From Hippophae tibetana (taxonomy: Eukaryota > Streptophyta > Magnoliopsida > Rosales > Elaeagnaceae), in NCBI GenBank assembly GCA_037013495.1, contig CM072801.1:107329816-107393815 (forward strand): a stretch of 64,000 nt of DNA. Direction: 5' to 3'. The notes under the pieces were generated by a model. That model saw only the letters and a program-made list of their open reading frames with translations. It made no database searches and was not told the DNA's origin. The translations under genes and the position numbers were made by a program. This document shows positions 52,501-62,935 of the stretch, in pieces; position 1 is the stretch's first letter; each line of letters opens with the position of its first letter.

Positions 52501-52759
52501 GAAAACCACGCAAAAATGTGCGACCAAACTATAAGACGTCGGAAAGTAGTGTAAGCGATTAAATTTGGGTTTTAAAAAGTGGATAAAATAACTATTTTTT
52601 CCTTTACGTTTTTGCAAATTAAAATCAGTTTAGATTTGATATTTTATAATGGTCGTTTTGATGTATGACTTAAAAGTTATAACAGTCTAAAGTTGGAACC
52701 TCAATAAATAATTTTTGTTTAAATTACGAACTCCAGAAATTTTGTTGTTTTTTTTTCAG
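49539..52759 (+). repeat. M78-M82, copies of material found near 36-43 kb and 31 kb
   Basis: Starts are 49539, 50195, 50832, 51470 and 52123 (656, 637, 638, 653, 637 bp). M78-M80 match M65-M67, and M81-M82 match M59-M60. M79's tail, however, has CCACACAAAAATG and CCTTTCCG, the private pair of M48 (30.8 kb), not of M57 or M66. This block therefore combines at least two source copies. M81 is the last long family-B monomer. From M82 to the right edge every complete monomer is 635-637 bp. Confidence 0.82.
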
Positions 52760-54030
52760 GATCAAAGATTGGTTGAACACCGAAAATAAAGAACCTGAAA
52801 ATGATACATTGAATTAAAAGAAAAGTATGAAATGAAATGCAAATAAGAAAATAATGACAACAAAATCTAAAGAAAACAAAAGACTTGTAGAAATATTTGT
52901 TTCTTTCATTGTTATTTGGACCAAAAGAATGCAAAAAACAAAAAAATGGAAACCTTTAGTAAATCTAATATATTAAGATAGATATTCTATATTGGGCAAC
53001 CAAGGCTTCGATACCAAATGATACGGCTCTTTTATGCTGACCATTTTGGAAACCATGAACTCAAAGGTATGAGAAAGATTGAATTGCTAAGAACATGGTT
53101 AATATAATCAAATTTGAACAATTAAGAACACGATTAGAAAACCACGCAAAAATGTGCGACAAAACTATAAGACGTCGGAAAGTAGTGTAAGAGATGAAAT
53201 TTGGGTTTTAAAAAGTGGATAAAATAACTATTTTTTCCTTTACGTTTTTGCAAATTAAAATCAGTTTAGATTTGATATTTTATAATGGTCGTTTTGATGT
53301 ATGACTTAAAAGTTATAACAGTCTAAAGTTGGAACCTCAATAAATAATTTTTTTTTAAATTACGAACTCCAGAAATTTTGTTGTTTTTTATTCAGGATCA
53401 AAGATTGGTTGAACACCGAAAACAAAGAACAGGAAAATAATACAGTGAATTAAAAGAAAAGTACGAAATGAAATGCAAATAAGAAAATAATGACAACAAA
53501 ATATAAAGAAAACAAAAGACTTGTAGAAATATTTGTTTCTTTCATTGTTATTTGGACCAAAAGAATGCAAAAAACAAAAAAATGGAAACCTTTAGTAAAT
53601 CTAATATATTAAGATAGATATTCTATATTGGGCAACCAAGGCTTCGATACCAAATGATACGGCCCTTTTATGCTGACCATTTTGGAAACCATGAACTCAA
53701 AGGTATGAGAAAGATTGAATTGCTAAGAACATGGTTAATATAATCAAATTTGAACAATTAAGAACACGATTAGAAAACCACGGAAAATGTGCGACAAAAC
53801 TATAAGACGTCGGAAAGTAGTGTAAGAGATGAAATTTGGGTTTTAAAAAGTGGATAAAATAACTATTTTTTCCTTTACGTTTTTGCAAATTAAAATCAGT
53901 TTAGATTTGATATTTTATAATGGTCGTTTTGATGTATGACTTAAAAGTTATAACAGTCTAAAGTTGGAACCTCAATAAATAATTTTTGTTTAAATTACGA
54001 ACTCCAGAAATTTTGTTGTTTTTTTTTCAG
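52760..54030 (+). repeat. 2-monomer HOR, copy 1 (1271 bp)
   Basis: M83 (52760, 636 bp) has AAGAACCTGAAAATG and AAGTATGAAATG. M84 (53396, 635 bp) has GAAAATAATACAGTG and AAAATATAAAG. The alternation recurs twice more at exactly 1271 bp. M84's tail reads CCACGGAAAATGTGCG, with a loss of one or two bases shared in part by M86. Confidence 0.92.
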
Positions 54031-55301
54031 GATCAAAGATTGGTTGAACACCGAAAATAAAGAACCTGAAAATGATACATTGAATTAAAAGAAAAGTATG
54101 AAATGAAATGCAAATAAGAAAATAATGACAACAAAATCTAAAGAAAACAAAAGACTTGTAGAAATATTTGTTTCTTTCATTGTTATTTGGACCAAAAGAA
54201 TGCAAAAAACAAAAAAATGGAAACCTTTAGTAAATCTAATATATTAAGATAGATATTCTATATTGGGCAACAAAGGCTTCGATACCAAATGATACGGCTC
54301 TTTTATGCTGACCATTTTGGAAACCATGAACTCAAAGGTATGAGAAAGATTGAATTGCTAAGAACATGGTTAATATAATCAAATTTGAACAATTAAGAAC
54401 ACGATTAGAAAACCACGCAAAAATGTGCGACAAAACTATAAGACGTCGGAAAGTAGTGTAAGAGATGAAATTTGGGTTTTAAAAAGTGGATAAAATAACT
54501 ATTTTTTCCTTTACGTTTTTGCAAATTAAAATCAGTTTAGATTTGATATTTTATAATGGTCGTTTTGATGTATGACTTAAAAGTTATAACAGTCTAAAGT
54601 TGGAACCTCAATAAATAATTTTTTTTTAAATTACGAACTCCAGAAATTTTGTTGTTTTTTATTCAGGATCAAAGATTGGTTGAACACCGAAAACAAAGAA
54701 CAGGAAAATAATACAGTGAATTAAAAGAAAAGTACGAAATGAAATGCAAATAAGAAAATAATGACAACAAAATATAAAGAAAACAAAAGACTTGTAGAAA
54801 TATTTGTTTCTTTCATTGTTATTTGGACCAAAAGAATGCAAAAAACAAAAAAATGGAAACCTTTAGTAAATCTAATATATTAAGATAGATATTCTATATT
54901 GGGCAACCAAGGCTTCGATACCAAATGATACGGCTCTTTTATGCTGACCATTTTGGAAACCATGAACTCAAAGGTATGAGAAAGATTGAATTGCTAAGAA
55001 CATGGTTAATATAATCAAATTTGAACAATTAAGAACACGATTAGAAAACCACGCAAAATGTGCGACAAAACTATAAGACGTCGGAAAGTAGTGTAAGAGA
55101 TGAAATTTGGGTTTTAAAAAGTGGATAAAATAACTATTTTTTCCTTTACGTTTTTGCAAATTAAAATCAGTTTAGATTTGATATTTTATAATGGTCGTTT
55201 TGATGTATGACTTAAAAGTTATAACAGTCTAAAGTTGGAACCTCAATAAATAATTTTTTTTTAAATTACGAACTCCAGAAATTTTGTTGTTTTTTTTTCA
55301 G
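54031..55301 (+). repeat. 2-monomer HOR, copy 2 (1271 bp)
   Basis: M85 (54031) and M86 (54667) repeat the M83/M84 pair with the same lengths, 636 and 635 bp. The flank AATTTTTGTTTAAATT before M85 is the same as before M83. M85 has a private GGCAACAAAGGC in the central box. Confidence 0.92.
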
Positions 55302-56572
55302 GATCAAAGATTGGTTGAACACCGAAAATAAAGAACCTGAAAATGATACATTGAATTAAAAGAAAAGTATGAAATGAAATGCAAATAAGAAAATAATGAC
55401 AACAAAATCTAAAGAAAACAAAAGACTTGTAGAAATATTTGTTTCTTTCATTGTTATTTGGACCAAAAGAATGCAAAAAACAAAAAAATGGAAACCTTTA
55501 GTAAATCTAATATATTAAGATAGATATTCTATATTGGGCAACCAAGGCTTCGATACCAAATGATACGGCTCTTTTATGCTGACCATTTTGGAAACCATGA
55601 ACTCAAAGGTATGAGAAAGATTGAATTGCTAAGAACATGGTTAATATAATCAAATTTGAACAATTAAGAACACGATTAGAAAACCACGCAAAAATGTGCG
55701 ACAAAACTATAAGACGTCGGAAAGTAGTGTAAGAGATGAAATTTGGGTTTTAAAAAGTGGATAAAATAACTATTTTTTCCTTTACGTTTTTGCAAATTAA
55801 AATCAGTTTAGATTTGATATTTTATAATGGTCGTTTTGATGTATGACTTAAAAGTTATAACAGTCTAAAGTTGGAACCTCAATAAATAATTTTTTTTTAA
55901 ATTACGAACTCCAGAAATTTTGTTGTTTTTTATTCAGGATCAAAGATTGGTTGAATACCGAAAACAAAGAACAGGAAAATAATACAGTGAATTAAAAGAA
56001 AAGTACGAAATGAAATGCAAATAAGAAAATAATGACAACAAAATATAAAGAAAACAAAAGACTTGTAGAAATATTTGTTTCTTTCATTGTTATTTGGACC
56101 AAAAGAATGCAAAAAACAAAAAAATGGAAACCTTTAGTAAATCTAATATATTAAGATAGATATTCTATATTGGGCAACCAAGGCTTCGATACCAAATGAT
56201 ACGGCTCTTTTATGCTGACCATTTTGGAAACCATGAACTCAAAGGTATGAGAAAGATTGAATTGCTAAGAACATGGTTAATATAATCAAATTTGAACAAT
56301 TAAGAACACGATTAGAAAACCACGCAAAAATGTGCGACCAAACTATAAGACGTCGGAAAGTAGTGTAAGCGATGAAATTTGGGTTTTAAAAAGTGGATAA
56401 AATAACTATTTTTTCCTTTACGTTTTTGCAAATTAAAATCAATTTAGATTTGATATTTTATAATGGTCGTTTTGATGTATGACTTAAAAGTTATAACAGT
56501 CTAAATTTGGAACCTCAATAAATAATTTTTTTTAAATTACGAACTCCAGAAATTTTGTTGTTTTTTATTCAG
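55302..56572 (+). repeat. 2-monomer HOR, copy 3 (1271 bp)
   Basis: M87 (55302) and M88 (55938) repeat the pair a third time, again 636 and 635 bp. M88 has a private GAATACCG. In the last 300 bp its tail changes to the type found at the end of the next HOR (GTCTAAATTTGG, eight-T tract), so the dimer block ends inside M88. Confidence 0.91.
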
Positions 56573-59500
56573 GATCAAAGATTGGTTGAACACCGAAAAT
56601 AAAGAACATGAAATGATACATTGAATTAAAAGAAAAGTACGAAATGAAATGCAAATAAGAAAATAATGACAACAAAATCTAAAGAAAACAAAAGACTTGT
56701 AGAAATATTTGTTTCTTTCATTGTTATTTGGACCAAAAGAATGCAAAAAACAAAAAAATTGAAACCTTTAGTAAATCTAATATATTAAGATAGATATTCT
56801 ATATTGGGCACCCAAGGCTTCGATACCAAATGATACGGCTCTTTTATGCTGACTATTTTGGAAACCATGAACTCAAAGGTATGAGAAAGATAGAATTGCT
56901 AAGAACATGGTTAATATAATCAAATTTGAACAATTAAGAACAAGATTAGAAAACCACGCAAAAATGTGCGACAAAACTATAAGACGTCGGAAAGTAGTGT
57001 AAGAGATGAAATTTGGGTTTTAAAAAGTGGATAAAATAACTATTTTTTCCTTTACGTTTTTGTAAATTAAAATCAGTTTAGATTTGATATTTTATAATGG
57101 TCGTTTTGATGTATGACTTAAAAGTTATAACAGTCTAAAGTTGGAACCTCAATAAATAATTTTTTTTTAAATTACGAACTCCATAAATTTTGTTGTTTTA
57201 TATTCAGGATCAAAGATTGGTTGAACACCGAAAACAAAGAACAGGAAAATGATACAGTGAATTAAAAGAAAAGTATGAAATGAAATGCAAATAAGAAAAT
57301 AATGACAACAAAATGTAAAGAAAACAAAAGACTTGTTGAAATATTTGTTTCTTTCATTGTTATTTGGACCAAAAGAATGCAAAAAACAAAAAAATGGAAA
57401 CCTTTAGTAAATCTAATATATTAAGATAGATATTCTATATTGGGCAACCAAGGCTTCGATACCAAATGATACGGATCTTTTATGCTGACCATTTTGGAAA
57501 CCATGAACTCAAAGGTATGAGAAAGATTGAATTGCTAAGAACATGGTTAATATAATCAAATTTGAACAATTAAGAACACGATTAGAAAATCACGCAAAAA
57601 TGTGCGACCAAACTATAAGACGTCGGAAAGTAGTGTTAGCGATGAAATTTGGGTTTTAAAAAGTGGATAAAATAACTATTTTTTCCTTTACGTTTTTGCA
57701 AATTAAAATAAATTTAGATTTGATATTTTATAATGGTCGTTTTGATGTATGACTTAAAAGTTATAACAGTCTAAAGTTGGATCCTCAATAAATAATATTT
57801 GTTTTAAATTACGAACTCCAGATATGTTGTTGTTTTTTATTCAGGATCAAAGATTGGTTGAACACCGAAAATAAAGAACATGAAAATGATACATTGAATT
57901 AAAAGAAAAGTACGAAATGAAATGCAAATAATAAAATAATGACAACAAAATCTAAAGAAAACAAAAGACTTGTAGAAATATTTGTTTCTTTCATTGTTAT
58001 TTGGACCAAAAGAATGCAAAACACAAAAAAATGGAAACCTTTAGTAAATCTAATATATTAAGATAGATATTCTATATTGGGCAACCAAGACTTCGATACC
58101 AAATGATACGGCTCTTTTATGCTCACCATTTTGGAAACCATGAACTCAAAGGTATGAGAAAGATTGAATTTCTAAGAACATGGTTAATATAAACAAATTT
58201 GAACAGTTAAGAACACGATTAGAAAACCACGCAAAAATGTGCGACCAAACTATAAGTCGTCGGAAAGTAGTGTAAGCGATGAAATTTGGGTTTTAAAAAG
58301 TGGATAAAATAACTATTTTTTCCTTTACGTTTTTGCAAATTAAAATCAGTTTAGATTTGATATTTTATAATGGTCGTTTTGATGTATGACTTAAAAGTTA
58401 TAATAGTCTAAAGTTGGAACCTCAATAAATAATTTTGTTTTTAAATTACGAACTCCAGAAATTTTGTTGTTTTTTATTAAGGATCAAAGATTGGTTGAAC
58501 ACCGAAAATAAAGGACATGAAAATGATACATTGAATTAAAAGAAAAGTACGAAATGAAATGCAAATAAGAAAATAATGACAACAAAATCTAAAGAAAACA
58601 AAAGACTTGTAGAAATATTTGTTTCTTTCATTGTTATTTGGACCAAAAGAATGCAAAAAACAAAAAAATGGAAACCTTTAGTAAATCTAATATATTAAGA
58701 TAGATATTCTATATTGGGAAACCAAGGCTTCAATACCAAATGATACGGATCTTTTATGCTGACCATTTTGGAAACCATGATATCAAAGGTATGAGAAAGA
58801 TTGAATTGCTAAGAACATGGTTAATATAATCAAATTTGAACAATTAAGAACACGATTAGAAAACCACGCAAAAATGTGCGACAAAACTATAAGACGTCGG
58901 AAAGTAGTGTAAGAGATGAAATTTGGGTTTTAAAAAGTGGATAAAATAACTATTTTTTCCTTTACGTTTTTGTAAATTAAAATCAGTTTAGATTTGATAT
59001 TTTATAATGGTCGTTTTGATGTATGACTTAAAAGTTATAACAGTCTAAAGTTGGAACCTCAATAAATAATTTTGTTTTTAAATTACGAACTCCAGAAATT
59101 TTGTTGTTTTTTATTCAGGATCAAAGATTGGTTGAACACCGAAAATAAAGAACATGAAAATGATACATTGAATTAAAAGAAAAGTACGAAATGAAATGCA
59201 AATAATAAAATAATGACAACAAAATCTAAAGAAAACAAAAGACTTGTAGAAATATTTGTTTCTTTCATTGTTATTTGGACCAAAAGAATGCAAAAAACAA
59301 AAAAATGGAAACCTTTAGTAAATCTAATATATTAAGATAGATATTCTATATTGGGCAACCAAGGCTTCGATACCAAATGATACGGATCTTTTATGCTGAC
59401 CATTTTGGAAACCATGAACTCAAAGGTATGAGAAAGATTGAATTGCTAAGAACATGGTTAATATAATCAAATTTGAACAATTAAGAACACGATTAGAAAA

Positions 59501-59753
59501 CCACGCAAAAATGTGCGACCAAACTATAAGACGTCGGAAAGTAGTGTAAGCGATGAAATTTGGGTTTTAAAAAGTGGATAAAATAACTATTTTTTCCTTT
59601 ACGTTTTTGCAAATTAAAATCAATTTAGATTTGATATTTTATAATGGTCGTTTTGATGTATGACTTAAAAGTTATAACAGTCTAAATTTGGAACCTCAAT
59701 AAATAATTTTTTTTAAATTACGAACTCCAGAAATTTTGTTGTTTTTTATTCAG
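56573..59753 (+). repeat. 5-monomer HOR, copy 1 (3181 bp)
   Basis: M89-M93 start at 56573, 57208, 57845, 58482 and 59119. Markers by position are: 1, GGGCACCCAAGG and AAAGATAGAATTG; 2, GTTGAAATATTTG with GAAAATCACGC; 3, CCAAGACTTCG and AATAATAAAATAATG; 4, TTATTAAGGATC before it and GGCTTCAATACC within it; 5, AATAATAAAATAATG. M89 has one base fewer (CATGAAATGATAC), which explains 3181 versus 3182. Confidence 0.92.
59119..59753 (+). repeat. Reference family-A monomer (M93) with landmarks
   Basis: This 635-bp monomer is chosen to describe the anatomy shared by the others. The A-rich block is about 59160-59265. The central box is 59356-59385 (CAACC through TACGG). A donor-like CAAAG/GTATGAG has its GT at 59426-59427. 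Six CpGs lie in 63 bp (59490-59552) around ACACG, CACGC, TGCGACC, GACGTCGG and GCGATG. AATAAA is at 59698-59703, followed by a T-tract. A pyrimidine-rich stretch ends in CAG at 59751-59753, just before the next monomer. No function is demonstrated for any landmark. Confidence 0.9.
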
Positions 59754-62700
59754 GATCAAAGATTGGTTGAACACCGAAAATAAAGAACATGAAAATGATA
59801 CATTGAATTAAAAGAAAAGTACGAAATGAAATGCAAATAAGAAAATAATGACAACAAAATCTAAAGAAAACAAAAGACTTGTAGAAATATTTGTTTCTTT
59901 CATTGTTATTTGGACCAAAAGAATGCAAAAAACAAAAAAATTGAAACCTTTAGTAAATCTAATATATTAAGATAGATATTCTATATTGGGCACCCAAGGC
60001 TTCGATACCAAATGATACGGCTCTTTTATGCTGACTATTTTGGAAACCATGAACTCAAAGGTATGAGAAAGATAGAATTGCTAAGAACATGGTTAATATA
60101 ATCAAATTTGAAGAATTAAGAACAAGATTAGAAAACCACGCAAAAATGTGCGACAAAACTATAAGACGTCGGAAAGTAGTGTAAGAGATGAAATTTGGGT
60201 TTTAAAAAGTGGATAAAATAACTATTTTTTCCTTTACGTTTTTGTAAATTAAAATCAGTTTAGATTTGATATTTTATAATGGTCGTTTTGATGTATGACT
60301 TAAAAGTTATAACAGTCTAAAGTTGGAACCTCAATAAATAATTTTTTTTTAAATTACGAACTCCATAAATTTTGTTGTTTTATATTCAGGATCAAAGATT
60401 GGTTGAACACCGAAAACAAAGAACAGGAAAATGATACAGTGAATTAAAAGAAAAGTATGAAATGAAATGCAAATAAGAAAATAATGACAACAAAATGTAA
60501 AGAAAACAAAAGACTTGTTGAAATATTTGTTTCTTTCATTGTTATTTGCACCAAAAGAATGCAAAAAACAAAAAAATGGAAACCTTTAGTAAATCTAATA
60601 TATTAAGATAGATATTCTATATTGGGCAACCAAGGCTTCGATACCAAATGATACGGATCTTTTATGCTGACCATTTTGGAAACCATGAACTCAAAGGTAT
60701 GAGAAAGATTGAATTGCTAAGAACAAGGTTAATATAATCAAATTTGAACAATTAAGAACACGATTAGAAAATCACGCAAAAATGTGCGACCAAACTATAA
60801 GACGTCGGAAAGTAGTGTTAGCGATGAAATTTGGGTTTTAAAAAGTGGATAAAATAACTATTTTTTCCTTTACGTTTTTGCAAATTAAAATAAATTTAGA
60901 TTTGATATTTTATAATGGTCGTTTTGATGTATGACTTAAAAGTTATAACAGTCTAAAGTTGGATCCTCAATAAATAATATTTGTTTTAAATTACGAACTC
61001 CAGAAATGTTGTTGTTTTTTATTCAGGATCAAAGATTGGTTGAACACCGAAAATAAAGAACATGAAAATGATACATTGAATTAAAAGAAAAGTACGAAAT
61101 GAAATGCAAATAATAAAATAATGACAACAAAATCTAAAGAAAACAAAAGACTTGTAGAAATATTTGTTTCTTTCATTGTTATTTGGACCAAAAGAATGCA
61201 AAACACAAAAAAATGGAAACCTTTAGTAAATCTAATATATTAAGATAGATATTCTATATTGGGCAACCAAGACTTCGATACCAAATGATACGGCTCTTTT
61301 ATGCTCACCATTTTGGAAACCATGAACTCAAAGGTATGAGAAAGATTGAATTTCTAAGAACATGGTTAATATAAACAAATTTGAACAGTTAAGAACACGA
61401 TTAGAAAACCACGCAAAAATGTGCGACCAAACTATAAGTCGTCGGAAAGTAGTGTAAGCGATGAAATTTGGGTTTTAAAAAGTGGATAAAATAACTATTT
61501 TTTCCTTTACGTTTTTGCAAATTAAAATCAGTTTAGATTTGATATTTTATAATGGTCGTTTTGATGTATGACTTAAAAGTTATAATAGTCTAAAGTTGGA
61601 ACCTCAATAAATAATTTTGTTTTTAAATTACGAACTCCAGAAATTTTGTTGTTTTTTATTAAGGATCAAAGATTGGTTGAACACCGAAAATAAAGGACAT
61701 GAAAATGATACATTGAATTAAAAGAAAAGTACGAAATGAAATGCAAATAAGAAAATAATGACAACAAAATCTAAAGAAAACAAAAGACTTGTAGAAATAT
61801 TTGTTTCTTTCATTGTTATTTGGACCAAAAGAATGCAAAAAACAAAAAAATGGAAACCTTTAGTAAATCTAATATATTAAGATAGATATTCTATATTGGG
61901 AAACCAAGGCTTCAATACCAAATGATACGGATCTTTTATGCTGACCATTTTGGAAACCATGATATCAAAGGTATGAGAAAGATTGAATTGCTAAGAACAT
62001 GGTTAATATAATCAAATTTGAACAATTAAGAACACGATTAGAAAACCACGCAAAAATGTGCGACCAAACTATAAGACGTCGGAAAGTAGTGTAAGAGATG
62101 AAATTTGGCTTTTAAAAAGTGGATAAAATAACTATTTTTTCCTTTACGTTTTTGCAAATTAAAATCAATTTAGATTTGATATTTTATAATGGTCGTTTTG
62201 ATGTATGACTTAAAAGTTATAACAGTCTAAAGTTGGAACCTCAATAAATAATATTTTTTTTAAATTACGAACTCCAGAAATTTTGTTGTTTTTTATTCAG
62301 GATCAAAGATTGGTTGAACACCGAAAATAAAGAACATGAAAATGATACATTGAATTAAAAGAAAAGTACGAAATGAAATGCAAATAATAAAATAATGACA
62401 ACAAAATCTAAAGAAAACAAAAGACTTGTAGAAATATTTGTTTCTTTCATTGTTATTTGGACCAAAAGAATGCAAAACACAAAAAAATGGAAACCTTTAG
62501 TAAATCTAATATATTAAGATAGATATTATAAATTGGGCAACCAAGGCTTCGATACCAAATGATACGGCTCTTTTATGCTGACCATTTTGGAAACCATGAA
62601 CTCAAAGGTATGAGAAAGATTGAATTGCTAAGAACATGGTTAATATAAACAAATTTGAACAGTTAAGAACACGATTAGAAAACCACGCAAAAATGTGCGA

Positions 62701-62935
62701 CCAAACTATAAGTCGTCGGAAAGTAGTGTAAGCGATGAAATTTGGGTTTTAAAAAGTGGATAAAATAACTATTTTTTCCTTTACGTTTTTGCAAATTAAA
62801 ATCAATTTAGATTTGATATTTTATAATGGTCGTTTTGATGTATGACTTAAAAGTTATAACAGTCTAAATTTGGAACCTCAATAAATAATTTTTTTTAAAT
62901 TACGAACTCCAAAAATTTTGTTGTTTTTTATTCAG
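59754..62935 (+). repeat. 5-monomer HOR, copy 2 (3182 bp)
   Basis: M94-M98 start at 59754, 60390, 61027, 61664 and 62301 and carry the same position markers. The tail of M97 (about 62060-62260) and the body of M98 (ATTATAAATTGGG, GGCTCTTTTATG, AAGTCGTCGG) depart from copy 1. These are patches imported from other monomer types. Confidence 0.92.

Noticed and set aside
36867-52759. A single clean 22-monomer HOR of about 14 kb
   Set aside because: Only parts match at offset 13965-13966. Intervening copies match at 8205 and 3135 bp instead, so the region is a mosaic and not one long period.
59362-59385. CENP-B box in the central TTCG...CGG stretch
   Set aside because: The mammalian box needs TTCG and CGGG separated by 7 bases with an A at a fixed place. 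Here about 13 bases separate TTCG from CGG, and the fourth base after CG is not G. It is at most a superficial likeness.
59640-59660. TATA-like promoter motifs (TTTTATAATGG) in each monomer
   Set aside because: In sequence this AT-rich such strings are expected by chance, and no supporting start element or gene is present.
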